64,000 nucleotides of DNA from Helicoverpa zea (taxonomy: Eukaryota; Arthropoda; Insecta; Lepidoptera; Noctuidae), in assembly GCF_022581195.2 (NCBI RefSeq), contig NC_061482.1, positions 16,430,001-16,494,000 of the forward strand, written 5' to 3'. How positions within the stretch are numbered: position 1 is the stretch's first letter; each line of letters starts with the position of its first letter. Position numbers and translations under genes: made by a program. The notes beneath the pieces were generated by a model. The model had not been told where the DNA came from, did no database searches, and was given only the letters and a program-made list of their open reading frames with translations. Shown piece by piece: positions 20,311-31,390 of the stretch.

Positions 20311-20696
20311 AAGTTCATTTGCAACGTTGAAGTATTTATTAGCAATTTTGTAAGTCTAATAAGGGATATTAAGCTGCATGGGTAATTGGGTTGAGGAGGT
20401 CAGACAGACAGTCGCTTCTTGTAAAACGCTTATATTGAGCTTCATTCAGTAAGAGTGGAAGCCGACCCTGGCATAATTTAAAAAAGGCTAAATCATGATG
20501 ATGATACGAGCGGTTTAGAACATATTTACTTATGTATGACATATCTCAGGTGTGCTAGAGCTTTTGTGCATAATAAAGGGGAAACAGTTTTTTGTTTCTT
20601 GATTTGTTTTAGCTCCTAAAAATAACCGATTTGAAAAATGCTGTCACTGTTGGGTAACAAAGGCTGAATTTTATCTGGGCATTGTATAGGAAGTAT

Positions 20697-21015
20697 TGAC
20701 GTCATCGTCCAACGCGCAGTTGCAGCGCGCAGGGCGTGGAGGGGAGGGGGATGCAGCCGGGATGTGCGCGGCGTGGAACATTGATTGACCTGATTGTTTA
20801 AGGCCGCTCCGAGTGCGATGCGGACCCCGGCAGTTGCCGCGGAGCCTCAGTAGCGCACGGTGCTGCTCTATATTAAGTTTTTTAGTTGTGTGTCCCTTTA
20901 ATTTTTTGACATTGTAGTAGTTATTAATAAGCGATGATAATAATTACTGCAAAGTGAAGGAAATTATCGTTCGGGTATGTTATTTATTTAAGACTTGCTT
21001 TTACCTGAAACTTCA
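20697..21015 (+). repeat. Array unit 9
   Basis: TGACGTCA 20697-20704, GATTGACC 20783, donor-like GGGTATGTTA with GT at 20975. Confidence 0.85.
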
Positions 21016-21174
21016 TTTGTGATATTGAGGTAGCTAATGGGCAGATTCGAATATATTTGCTGTTGCTGTTAAATTTTATCCAAGCACGGGTAGAAGTTCT
21101 CCCAAGATGCTGAAATAACTCAATGTGATATAACGGTGCGGTAAATAAAAATCTGTTGAATAGGGAGGGCGTTT

Positions 21175-21262
21175 GGACGTCATTGTCCAACGCGCAGTTG
21201 CATCGCGCATGTGCAAGGCGCAGTGCAGATATGCGCGGCGCGGAACATTGATTCACTTTAGA
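21175..21262 (+). repeat. Array unit 10, truncated
   Basis: Begins GGACGTCATTGTCCAACGCG, so the palindrome has one change. It is cut after CGGCGCGGAACATTGATT, where a MITE with CACACTACAAAC ends begins. Confidence 0.8.
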
Positions 21263-21266
21263 GCTC

Positions 21267-21483
21267 TACACACTACAAACTTTTAGTCAGCCGAAAGTTT
21301 TCCGGACTAATAAATCAGTTTTTAATAAATGGCAGTACGCTTATAATAAAGATTAGATATATAATAACATATGATATATTTTCTTGAACTTTAAGAAAGT
21401 CTTGAATCCTATCGATTCAAGACTTTCTTAAAAAGAATGCTTTGACTTTACTGTCGGCTAACTGTTTAGTTTGCAGTGGGTAC
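21267..21483. mobile_element. MITE ending the array, with central palindrome
   Basis: Left end ACACACTACAAACTTTTAGT followed by CAGCCGAAAGT. The right end reverse-complements to TACCCACTGCAAACTAAACA followed by GTTAGCCGACAGT. The centre holds a perfect 19-bp inverted repeat, 21390-21408 and 21414-21432, with a 5-nt loop. Ends resemble the MITEs at 4825 and 22926. Confidence 0.6.
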
Positions 21484-22268
21484 ACTTATTGTTACAGAAG
21501 TCGCCTGAAACCCAGGCCTTTGAAAAGTTTCTTGTCTTCTCATTTTTGATATTTGGTTATTCAGTAATACGGATTCTTCCATTTATGTCTTTTGCCAGAA
21601 GTGCTGTCACATAACTTAGTGTAATATTAGAATCGTAAAACAAATAGTGGCTGTATTTACGAATTTACATTTTGGACTGTACGCTGTGGTATTGTTGTAG
21701 ACATAGTGCAATTCTGATGGTTTAATCAACTATGCCTTTGCAACTTTGAAGATGCAATGAAATGTGCGTAGTTCGGTATGGATAATTGATCAAATTGATT
21801 TCGTCTCGGTAAGGTGTATAAAGCCTGTACCTCTGGACTGCTGTAGCTGATTAGCCAAGAACGTCATACAGTTGAAGATCTTTTTTCAGGTAGAGAGGAT
21901 TTTGACCTTTAGCAACTTGGATTAGGAATTCCTGATAATGAGTGAGGGTCAAACTTAGAATTTTTCATGCGATTGTGGCCTAATCTGAGTTCATTGTACC
22001 TACCAATATGCGGATCTCTATAAATGACGGTTTTTTAGCAACCAACCTGACATTTCAAAAGACTTGTTATAGGCCTGTCTGAAATTAAAAAAAAATAACT
22101 TTGACTTTTTGACTTTTAATTAAGTAAATGAGAATTAGGAAGTGCAAAACTTAAAAAAAATATTTTTGGGATGTTGATCATTACCATTAGAATCCTTAGT
22201 AATAAGTGCTCATTTCCAATGATGTCTATCAGTATATTATATTAATATGATTTTTGCTTCTATTTCAG
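21484..22268. other. No recognised feature
   Basis: AT-rich sequence with no convincing frame. Under the multi-promoter reading it would be part of the first intron. The end (22250-22268) is a pyrimidine-rich tract with CTATTTCAG, a good splice acceptor. Confidence 0.4.
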
Positions 22269-22347
22269 TTGATGTTCTTCTAATTTCTCCTCTTCACTGC
22301 TAGCGGCATCTCAAGATTCGGACGACATCATACTACAGTCAGTTTTC
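22269..22347 (+). other. Exon-like segment A
   Basis: Preceded by TTGCTTCTATTTCAG and followed by GTAAGTATT, near-consensus acceptor and donor. It is 79 nt long. After a TGA at its second base one frame stays open (CSSNFSSSLLAASQDSDDII and onward). No protein family recognised. It could belong to a noncoding transcript or a decayed host gene. Confidence 0.35.
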
Positions 22348-22360
22348 GTAAGTATTATGG

Positions 22361-22715
22361 CATCACTCAATGTTTCTTCAAATCATCTCCTGAGTATTTT
22401 CCCAATTATGTTGGGTTCGGCTTCCAGTCGTACTGCAGCTGAGTACCAGTGTTTTTCAAGGAGCGACTGCTTATCTGACTTTCTCAACCCAGTTACCCGA
22501 GCTACCTAATACTCCTAAAGACTGGTATCAGACTTACTGGCTTCTTACTATCCGTAACGACTGCCAAGGATGTTTAATGATAGCCGGGACCTACAGTTTA
22601 ACGTGCTTTTGGAAACACATTCATTGGTGCCCAAGATATATATAAAGAAAAGTTGCATTGGTAGTTGCCTGACCTGGAATCGAACTCACACGTTGGTTGC
22701 TTTACTCACCGTGAC
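22361..22715 (-). mobile_element. tRNA-headed SINE (GATGATG-tail family), near full length
   Basis: Minus-strand copy. The tail end ATTTTCCCAATTATGTTGGG is near 22378. The head end shows GGAATCGAACTCACACG (reverse of the B box). It lies between exon-like segments A and B, so it would be intronic. Confidence 0.8.
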
Positions 22716-22793
22716 TCCCTTCGAAAGCATAATACTCATTCAATCCTTAATTTCATTTTGTTCACTGATTCATGTCTATCTATATTTTTTCAG

Positions 22794-22889
22794 ATCTTGC
22801 CACTGGGTGCCTCACTAAGATCTCCGAGGATACATCTATCGCAGAACTAAGAATTCTTCTTTCTGTTGTAAACACGATGTGTTTGTGAT
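22794..22889 (+). other. Exon-like segment B
   Basis: Preceded by TCTATCTATATTTTTTCAG and followed by GTAAGTTTT. It is 96 nt long. One frame is open almost throughout (LATGCLTKISEDTSIAELRI, then LLSVVNTMCL and a stop). No family recognised. Confidence 0.35.
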
Positions 22890-22925
22890 GTAAGTTTTCA
22901 ATATAATACCAGACACCTTTAGAGT

Positions 22926-23056
22926 ACATTGCAATTGTTTTGTCGGCCGATAGTTTGTCAGACTTACTGCAAACTTTGATTGGAATCAAGATTATCCAAA
23001 AAAAAACTAGCTAGCCATCGGGTCAACTGTCGGCTGACTGATTTTAGTCTACAGTG
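22926..23056. mobile_element. Short MITE, CAGTCAGCCGACAGTT ends
   Basis: TTTTGTCGGCCGATAGTTTG at the left. At the right, ACTGTCGGCTGACTGATTTT with TCTACAGTGTGC. Imperfect inverted ends like those of 4825-5028 and 21267-21483. Confidence 0.45.
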
Positions 23057-23149
23057 TGCTCTACTGTGCAGGGTCCTTTTAAAATAACTGAACTGAACTT
23101 AAAATAACTAAAAGAACATTGCTTAATTCGATCCCCTTCATATTTTCAG

Positions 23150-23211
23150 GGACCTCAACTGGGCTATGGAACAAAACTCATCGTACTTACAATTCAAAGT
23201 AGTCTTCTTCA
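23150..23211 (+). other. Exon-like segment C
   Basis: Preceded by CCCCTTCATATTTTCAG and followed by GTAAGATG. It is 62 nt long, and one frame is fully open (GPQLGYGTKLIVLTIQSSLL). On the other strand a 61-codon frame covers 23187-23372, so the sense strand is uncertain. Confidence 0.3.
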
Positions 23212-23604
23212 GTAAGATGAAACTGAACAATCGACATGACAAGACGGCCCGTAATAATTTCATAGTAATTTAGACCGAAGATTTCGGTCTGGCCCAGTTC
23301 GTTCTCTGGATGAGGAATAGGGGCCACCCGGGAAGATACTTCAAATGCCGCTATAATGGCTATTCTATTCAAAATTTATTCAATATCAAGCTATTAGCTG
23401 ATAAAATAAACAAGAGAATATCTACAAAAGTATAAATCACAGCAGAGATGAAGAAGCAGGGAGAGCTGGTCTTGCAAACTGCATCCTTGCTGTGAATTAC
23501 CACGAAACTAAAATTAACTTAACATGTATTTCAACACCTCTATTTTACTTAAACGTGTGAATCTCGGGTCACCATGATTTATAGTAGAGGTAAAACTTAA
23601 ACAA

Positions 23605-23695
23605 AACAACGGCCGTGTGGTTTCCGGCATAGAATAGACCACCCCACCTCCCGAGGGTGTCGTAAGAGGCGACTAAGGGAAAAATAATCCAGCAT
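23605..23695. repeat. RTE-type LINE 5' end-like repeat
   Basis: GGCCGTGTGGTTTCCGGCAT and GAGGGTGTCGTAAGAGGCGA then CTAAGGGA. The same GGTGTCGTA.RAGTCGACTAA motif ends the 5' side of the RTE element at 47.2 kb. A family relation is likely; full extent is not resolved. Confidence 0.5.
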
Positions 23696-23979
23696 AAATG
23701 GTGTATGATAAGTACCTTGGATGAAGATGGAAACGAAATGATGGAATGATGATGAAGATTGAAGATGCGGATAGAACTTAGGAATCACGGTTTCAATAAG
23801 ATCTTGCCGTTGAAGACAGGATACTGAGTAGGTGAGCTTGGTGAAATCGTAAGACTTCAGTACAGGAGCACCGAAATTGCCTAATGACTCCTGAACATTG
23901 TTACATTCGCGTTCAAGAACGTGTGCTAAAAGTAGGAACAATGACTTTACGGTCGGTGTCATCCAAGGAATGTGAAAAG

Positions 23980-25385
23980 TGTAGTTAAGTTAAATAAGTA
24001 AGTTTAGTTAAGTATTTTTAAATATTTAATGTGTATCTCTCTAATATTCTCTCCCTAAAAAAACATAAAAAAATACAAAAAAAACATATAAAAAATTGAA
24101 ATCACTTAAAAAAATGTAGACTACGATGACGTAGATACGACAACGTGTGGGTTTGTCAACAAAAAAAGTATAAAATAACAAAAATTTACAAAAAAAATAT
24201 AGGTTAGGAATATAGGTAGGTTTTTAAGTTAATTAATCTTAGCGTTCTAAAAAAAAAAAAAAAAAAACTAAAAAAGCAAAAACACAAAAGAATACTAGCC
24301 TAAATTAAGTTAATTTGTGTCAGTATACAAAAAAGGCCATTAGGCACCAAAAAAATAATAAAAAAATACTAAAATAACAAAAAATATATATGTATATGTG
24401 TGTGAACTACATATAATGAGTGTAAGTAAATTAATATTAGCGTTCTAAAAATGAAAAAAAAAAACATAAAAAAATACAAAATTTTAAAACCACAAAAAAT
24501 TAAGACTAAGATAAATTAAGTTAATATTAGATAGTAAAAAAAATATATATTAAAAAACTAACAAAAAAATCGTAAGTAGTTAAAACGGTAAGATAAAAAA
24601 AAAACAAAAGCAAACTAAAAATACAAAAAAAAATCGCAAATAGACTTAAAATGCTAATTAGTGGCTTAAAATCGTAAAATAGTAATTAGGTAATAAGTGT
24701 AAGTACCTCGAGGAAAACGACCTACCCCATTAGTACTAAATATTAGATAATATTAATTCGTCGCGCCAGTTTGGGCCTTACTCGTCATAAATAGATAAAC
24801 TGTGTTTAGTCAACGCAAGACTTCCCGATATACTTACCTCTTAGAAACATTAAGCTAGCATAGAAACATGCCTTTCATTAGATCTTAAGGTAAAGAAAAA
24901 CTCCCAAACCACCGGGCAAAGTTAAGGACTTGAGAAAATCTAACAAATAACGTGTTTTTTTTTTTGTAATACCTGCACTTCTCAGTGACTTTTGGTTTTG
25001 TGCAGTTGACATCAGCATTTAATATTTTTTTTCATATTACATTATTCTTATTAACATGCTGTCTGAGACAGTGAAGTAGTCTTTTTCGTTAACGTTACCT
25101 GGTTTGGCCTCATTTGCCTTGTATGTCAACGCCCGCCTGTCTTTGCTACAAAGACATGAGTTGGGCTTTCAAAAGTGATGTCAATAATATTTTTGGTCTC
25201 GTTAACATTCATTCAGTTTTCAAAAAGACGATGATCCTAGATGTGCAGGTATCTACAAAATATACCGTGTTGAAACTCAGTATGTAGTGTAATCCGTAGG
25301 CTAATTACGACATACCTCATTTAGTGAAAATAGTTGTAGTCACTGAAATAGTATTATTTTCATATTTTTTGTTGGTTTTGATGTC
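23980..25385. other. A-rich, strand-asymmetric AT sequence
   Basis: From about 24020 to 24700 the plus strand is a string of A runs broken by short motifs (AAAAAATACAAAAAAAACAT and similar), with recurring GTTAATATTAG and AAATTAAGTTAAT. From 24700 to 25385 it is ordinary AT-rich DNA. No gene recognised. Such A-rich sequence occurs in retroelement leaders, but no LTR or primer site was found. Confidence 0.4.
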
Positions 25386-25616
25386 TATAGTTCGGCCATT
25401 CAGAGAATGCGTTCCTGACACGTCGCGATTGAACTGACGACGTAACTTTGCAATGGCGTTGCAGTTACGATAAAAATATTTTTGCTGGTTGTTTACCGTT
25501 TTAACAATTGAGGAGCATTAAAACAACATTATTATATCAATAATCAATGAATGTAGTTACGTCGTCAGTTCAATCGCGACGTGTCAGGAACGCATTCTCT
25601 GAATGGCCGAACTATA
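25386..25616. mobile_element. MITE with perfect 61-bp inverted repeats
   Basis: Arms 25386-25446 and 25556-25616 are exact reverse complements. They start TATAGTTCGGCCATTCAGAG and continue AATGCGTTCCTGACACGTCG. The interior is 109 bp of AT-rich sequence. TA at the borders suggests a Tc1/mariner-type TA target, which is inference. Confidence 0.85.
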
Positions 25617-28153
25617 ATACAGTGCAATAGAAATGAGTAATAAGTTCAGCACCTGCAACATCTGCGGGAATGCTATCAAATTGCCAATTTTAGGGAATTC
25701 TTTATTCTCTCCTTGAGCTGCAACGCAGCAGTGATTGGCTTCACAGATACGCTTATTAAGTGCTTGCATAATGTTAGCAATAATTAGGTATAATTATATT
25801 TTGCCTTAGAGACGTACCGTGGCCAATTAACAACTAAGGGACGATTCTAGAACAGGGAACTGCTCTATTACCTGAAAGTCCGCCAGGCCTCGACTGTCTC
25901 ATTATTGCAGTGACTATCTGACCTCAAAAAATTGTGCATTATTCTAGTTAAATAGAGAAGTTTATAAGTTAAAAGAGATACAAATATTTTTTTCATTCAC
26001 GAGCAAAAACCATAATAAAGCCCATCTAGATAAAAAAATGTAAAAAAAATATGTAAAAAAAAAAATTAGAAAAAAATTATAAAATGTTAAAAAATACAAA
26101 AAAACATATAAAATCTAGAAAACGACAAAAAAACTGAAAAAAATATAAAAATTATGTTTAAACAGCCCTAGCCGTTAACACCTGGCGGGCTGCGCGTGCG
26201 CAAGAAGCGAACACGTTTGCTATCAGGGAAAAGTTGTAGTAGATGGACGAGTGACGTTCGTGCGGTTTGCTAAGTACTGTCAAATAAAGTATAAACTAAA
26301 CATACAAAAAAAATGTAGCTGTAAGACAAATTAGATAGTAAGGTTATTGGTTAAGTACGCCTTTGAACAAAAGACCAATAAGATTAAATTGGGGTTATTG
26401 TACGAATGGATAAGGTGCTAACAACAACGTAGCGAGGAAGTCGAATGGCTGATAACCTAGGAATGGCAAGAACGATGAGAAAGCTGGGGCTTGCCAACCT
26501 GCTGGTCATAATAATTGGTCACAATTCATTTATAATAAAAAAAGATTCCTTTGGCATTATACAAAAAAAAACCATAGCAACAATAAGCTATGATTATTTA
26601 AAATTTAACATCAAAAACACAATTTTTTGGATTAATAGAAATTTATTAATAAAAAAACTGATTTTTTGGGATAAACAGAAAAAACTTGATATGAAAAGTT
26701 GTTGGGAAGCAAATGTTTCGCAGCTGGAACCTCGGATCGAGCAATTGACGTCAATTTAATTTTAGAATGGAACTTCTATACACCTAGATTTGATTAGCCT
26801 TAAGTTTAGATAAGTAGCAGCATAAGTAACGTAAGAGTTAGTAATAATTGATACCCATCTCGGGTCTCAGAAAAAAATCAACAAATTAATCAATTATTAA
26901 AAAAAAACCCAGTGAGTGAGATATTTAGGCCTTTTTTTCGTATTTTATTTTTAACAAAATTAAATCAAAATGCATTTTATTCTAAAATCTACTATCTGCC
27001 TTATAAACAAGAATGCCTTATGCTCCTCAGCAGATTAATAATAAGAAAATATTATTTGATAAAAGTACAGATTATTCATTGTGTAACCTTTTTGTTCAAG
27101 TTGAATGTTGTTTATTTAAAAAAAAATGCCTTATTACCGCAACAGATAAGATTATGAAAAATACAAAAGTAGAATATAAAAAGCAACAGAAAGCTCAATC
27201 AATTACTAAATTATTCGTTATATTCACATATTATATTTTGCTAGAGTGCCTGAATGAAGGAAAGAAAGTAGCTGTAACACTCATAGGAACTCATAGGTAA
27301 ACACGTATAATAGCACGGCCCGAACTGCGCGACGAAAAATTAAAAATAGGTATAAAGTAAGATAAAACAACACGGAATCAAAAATCAAAAAACCCTGACA
27401 AATAAAAATCTTTGGACTACAAATAAAAAATAAAATAAAATTCACTTGCAGAAGAAAACTGTAATACCCTTAAAAACAACATCACCTGCAGCCTATGGCC
27501 TCCGCGTGCATCTATTTGGAAATGAAAGAACACTTTTGGTCTGACATTAAAAAAAAAACACTTTTGGTCTGAAATAAACATCTGCAAGTAGCACATACTC
27601 ATAACAACTGCAAACATGTCTCAAAATGCGTCACGACGAAGGCCGTATTAAAAAATCCCACATGGTGCACCAATTCTCATAATTCAACGAGTCCTTTGTC
27701 CACTGCCAATTCACGGTGCACTCCAATGTCGCTTTTGAGGAAATATTTCCTGACATACACCTCACGGTTGTGGAGCGTCATTGCAAAAGCCTTTATTAAA
27801 GTGTAAGTACTGAGATGTCATCGAGATCAACTCTCTGTCTCCGACTGTCAACTGACAGTTACCAAGAACATCTAAAGACTCTCAGATTAATGCTTTGGTG
27901 CCTTAGCGTGTCAGCACGTGCGATGCAGCCTGCTGACGAAACGATGTAATAGTAAAAAGTACCTCTACCCTAAAAGCTAATGAAAATGAACTGTATGATG
28001 ATTTAGTACAACAACTAATTAAGAATACCACTTAAGAATAGCGTTTAAGTCGTTTTGTAATTAAATTAAGTTAAGTAACTTAAGATTCATATAAAAATAA
28101 AATAAGGGCCAGGTCTGACAACCTCACACCCTCGTTGTCACACTCGATTTTTG
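25617..28153. other. AT-rich region without recognised genes
   Basis: Contains another A-rich tract (26030-26160) and two small plus-strand frames, 26445-26759 (104 codons) and 27013-27300 (95 codons). Both are lysine- and isoleucine-rich as expected from AT-rich DNA, and neither resembles a family I know. A Gly-Leu-rich start (MADNLGMARTMRKLGLANLL) in the first is the only non-random-looking part. Confidence 0.4.
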
Positions 28154-28351
28154 AGTCGTGGTGGCCTAGCGGGTAAAGAACCGACTTCTCAAGTAAGAGC
28201 GTGGGTTCGATTCCAGGTCAGGCAAGTACCAATGCAACTTTTCTAAGGTTGTATGTACTTTCTAAGTATATCTTGGACACCACTTACCGTGTTTCGGATG
28301 GCACGTTAAACCGTAGGTCCCGGCTGTCATTGAACATCTTTGGCAGTCGTT
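28154..28351 (+). mobile_element. tRNA-headed SINE fragment
   Basis: Head GTCGTGGTGGCCTAGCGGGT, B box GGTTCGATTCC, then CTAAGTATATCTTGGACACC and GGTCCCGGCTGTCATTGAA. Truncated near 28351. Confidence 0.8.
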
Positions 28352-28650
28352 ATGTCGTCGTTAGCATATAACGATGTATAATAATTACATATACAATTAT
28401 TGTATATGGTCGCAAGAGATTTTTGGACTGCACATGAAGTCCACGGTGACCATGCGATGACAAGCGAAGATAACATCCTTTTCATTGATGAGTTGTCATA
28501 AGCAACAGCTCTTCAAGTGTAAAAGACCCGGCTGTCTCAGGCCCGGCTCGCAAATGTATGTGAAAGTCACTTTCATACTACATTTGAATTGTACGACCAT
28601 GTGCATGTGAAAAGGGCCTAACGCTACATCTTTGACAGTCGAAATGCCCA

Positions 28651-29165
28651 TCTAGGTGTCTCAGTCTCATCAAGGCTTGCAGGTCACTCAGTCTTCGCGT
28701 CTGATGTTCCCACTAGCCTAACCAGAGACTGGGCTAAGATGAGGCGTAAACTTTTCGATCAAATTTCCATTTAGTATATGTTGTCTAGTAACGTAATGTT
28801 ACTTAGAACAATACTAAATACTGTCTTTCCTTAAATTGAGTAACTCAGGTTACTTAAAATTAGGCTGTCGGAAGTAACATCGTAGACAGTAATTACGAGA
28901 TCCTCGTCTAGGTGTCTAAGTCTCATCAAGGTTTTGTAGGTTACTCAGTCTTCGCGTCTGATATTACCACTAACCAGAGACTGGACTAGGATGAGGTGTA
29001 AGCGTACCGGTAAATTAATATTTATTTAGTAAATGTTGTTTAGTAACGTAATGTTACTTAGAGCAATTACTAAATGTCGGTTTTAATTGCATGCCTTGGA
29101 CAGCTCATCAAGTGACTTAAAATCCCGGCTGTTGGAAGAAACATCATCGGCAGTCGATACGAGTT
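28651..29165. repeat. Tandem duplication, ~256-bp period
   Basis: Two diverged copies begin TCTAGGTGTCTCAGTCTCAT (28651) and TCTAGGTGTCTAAGTCTCAT (28907). Both hold TCAGTCTTCGCGTCTGAT, TAACGTAATGTTACTTAGA and a final GGCTGT.GGAAG.AACATC block. Confidence 0.75.
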
Positions 29166-29195
29166 ACCACAAACTCCATATTTTCGTGCACGCAC

Positions 29196-29460
29196 GCCTC
29201 GTTGGTCTATTTGTACCATAGCGCGACTGCTTGATGCACGAGGTCTCGGGTTCGAGTCCCGGGACGGGCCGATATTACTATGTCGGTCCTGCACCTGATC
29301 TCTCTCCGGCCTTGTAGGATTTCCGTCTCACCGGGCTATGAGAGTGAAGGAATAGAGAGTGCGCCTGTGTCTGCGCAAACGCTTGTGCACTATAATATGT
29401 CCTGTGCAGCTGGCAGTATATCCGCCGTGGCGAAAAATGTCTGTAGGGATACGACGAAGT
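29196..29460 (+). mobile_element. tRNA-headed SINE, second family
   Basis: Head CTCGTTGGTCTATTTGTACC, B box GGGTTCGAGTCCCGGG, then GTGCGCCTGTGTCTGCGCAA and GTGCACTATAATATGTCCTG. Other copies: 61205-61694 (minus) and a body-only piece at 62875-63025. The A box is worn, so transcription is unlikely. Confidence 0.75.
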
Positions 29461-31390
29461 ACATATGTTTTTCGTAATTTATATCACAATGCGTATTTAT
29501 TTTATATTCTATTTCCTCATTTTTGTCATTGTAATTGAAATAAAATCTCTGTCACTTCGTCAGTGGTTGGTAACATTCAGAAGTACTTATGTCAAATTCA
29601 AAAAGCCCCCAAACTTTTTGAAAATAATAAAATTATTGTTTTAAAAAAGAAAACTAAAACTTTGAGTGTAATAAAATTGGAAGTTCAAACAATTCTGTTT
29701 CTGTCATCTCGTTTGAAAAAGTATTGTAAATTTAATAATATATCATATGTATGTATATTTATTATATAAGAACCTATTTATTATATGTATCTATCAGTAT
29801 GTAAAAAAAAACTATGTTTTTTTATGTAAAAGTATGTTTAGGCCACTATTTTGGCCGTTACCGATTGTTCTATACATTTGTCATATTATATAAGTTATAT
29901 TCCTTTTGAATTAATATTCCTTAACAGTTACTATGATTTTATGTTCTAAAGGTTAACAGCGCATTTAATTATTCTAATTTAAATGTTAAAAAAACATGTT
30001 TTTGTATCTTAGTTGTATAGTTTCCGCCAAACTTTTTGTCGTCTTGGAATGAGTCGCAGAAATCAATTTTGAGAGAGGCCACATGCGCATGGGCATGTAA
30101 TTACTCACTTATACCGAAAGTTAGTAGTGGACCGACATTAAGTTTGGTGAAAACTGTGTTTATCTTGACGAGCTCCACTCTTGTATTAAATATGTATTAA
30201 ATAAAATATATATATTCAATTACTGTTTTATTTATTGTTCCTGCTTGATAAGGAGAATCTTTCAAAGTTTAGAGTAAAGAGTCAGAGGTAGGACTTAAAC
30301 TGAGCCTGAGGCCACGTCCGATAATCGGCAACTGATTGCAGAAGAAAAATAGAACACACTAACAGCAATAGCACAGATTATATAATAGTTACTACGTAAC
30401 AGATAAATCACTCCATACAAAAAAGTCCATACCTACTGTTATAAGCACCTACAAGTTCCCCAACTACCTACAAATTCCTATCTGCGTTATAAAATGAACC
30501 TTAAAAGCTCGAGCGCTTGATTGTTATTCCAATGCGATAGCGCACAGTTTAGTGACCGCAACCGTGCCGTGGCCGTGCTTAGGGTTGCTTCTTACAATTT
30601 ATTAATATTTAAGTAGGAAAACAAAGTTACGCTTATTTTAAGAGAGCCATTTTTAAAACTGAGTTTTTAAATAAAAAGTAATATCAAGAATATTTTTCTT
30701 TAGTTAACTATTGTATTGCCTACTAAAATGGAGTATGGGTATATATTACTAACTAAATATTACCTAATACGTAAGCATAAGTAAGTACTTAAGTAAAGCT
30801 TTCGTCAAAATCAAAGTCGGTTTCCAACTATTTTTCGAGCACAAGTGCCATACCCCATATGGTACAACTCCGTCGAGTTGATACATACCTAAATTTGGTT
30901 TCTGCGTAGCGACACGCGTAATGTTCCGAGTTGTCATTAAGTTGGAACTATACCTACTTACACTCGAGATGTGTTTTGAGCTACAAAACTCACAATACAG
31001 TTCATATAACTAAGTAGGTATCTAAAGTAAAATAAGTACCTAATGATCTCTGTTGTTAAAATCATAAAGTAGAAATGTATTAATTTATAAAAAAAAATAG
31101 AATTACTAGATAAGTTCATACATATAAAATGTTTCTAAATCTTACAATAGTAGCATATAAACCAACACAACTCAAAATAATCCATCAGTTTGTGAGGTAG
31201 CTTAAAAAACCTTATAAAAACCAACAGCATAACATGCCATGAAATAAAAATAATAATATTAGAGCGCGCGCGGCGCGTGTGACTGTTGAAAGCCCTGAGC
31301 CGCGTGGGGCTACCGGTAACCCAGCGAGCGGTAGGCATTTATCGCGCGCAAGTACGTCGAGTGACAGAGGCCTGGCAATAGTGCAAAGTA
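29461..31390. other. No recognised feature
   Basis: AT-rich sequence with no coding frame of note. A short GC-rich island at 31262-31350 (GAGCGCGCGCGGCGCGTG) borders the minisatellite. Confidence 0.4.

Larger units (their letters stand above)
12846..21262 (+). repeat. Higher-order array of ten GC-rich units
   Basis: Ten same-strand copies of a core of about 300 bp. A shared landmark, GATTGACC, lies at 12950, 13674, 16161, 17052, 17759, 18787, 19472, 20084 and 20783; unit 10 is cut just after GATT near 21252. Spacing is roughly 0.6-1.0 kb, except units 2-3 (2.5 kb), which hold a LINE insertion. Blocks repeat as blocks. The interval after units 1 and 4 is alike, down to TTGGCAAAGGGCTCGAGAG and CCCGGAACGCTGGTGGAACC. 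Units 3 and 6 share a leader (CTCGATGTAGCTATACCTTA). The intervals after 6 and 8 share GGCTGAATTTTATCTGG. Function is unknown. Confidence 0.85.

Noticed and set aside
12846..21262. CRISPR or bacterial promoter array
   Set aside because: Units are hundreds of bases long, sit among insect SINEs and LINEs, and have no spacer structure.
23187..23372. Minus-strand 61-codon host exon
   Set aside because: Composition looks protein-like, but no family is recognised and the plus strand has better splice signals; left open only as a note under exon-like segment C.
26445..26759. Host gene for a 104-residue protein
   Set aside because: Composition is what AT-rich DNA gives, with no recognisable domain or splice support.
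29196..29275. tRNA gene
   Set aside because: A good B box, but the A box is worn and the body continues as a SINE shared with 61.2-61.7 kb.
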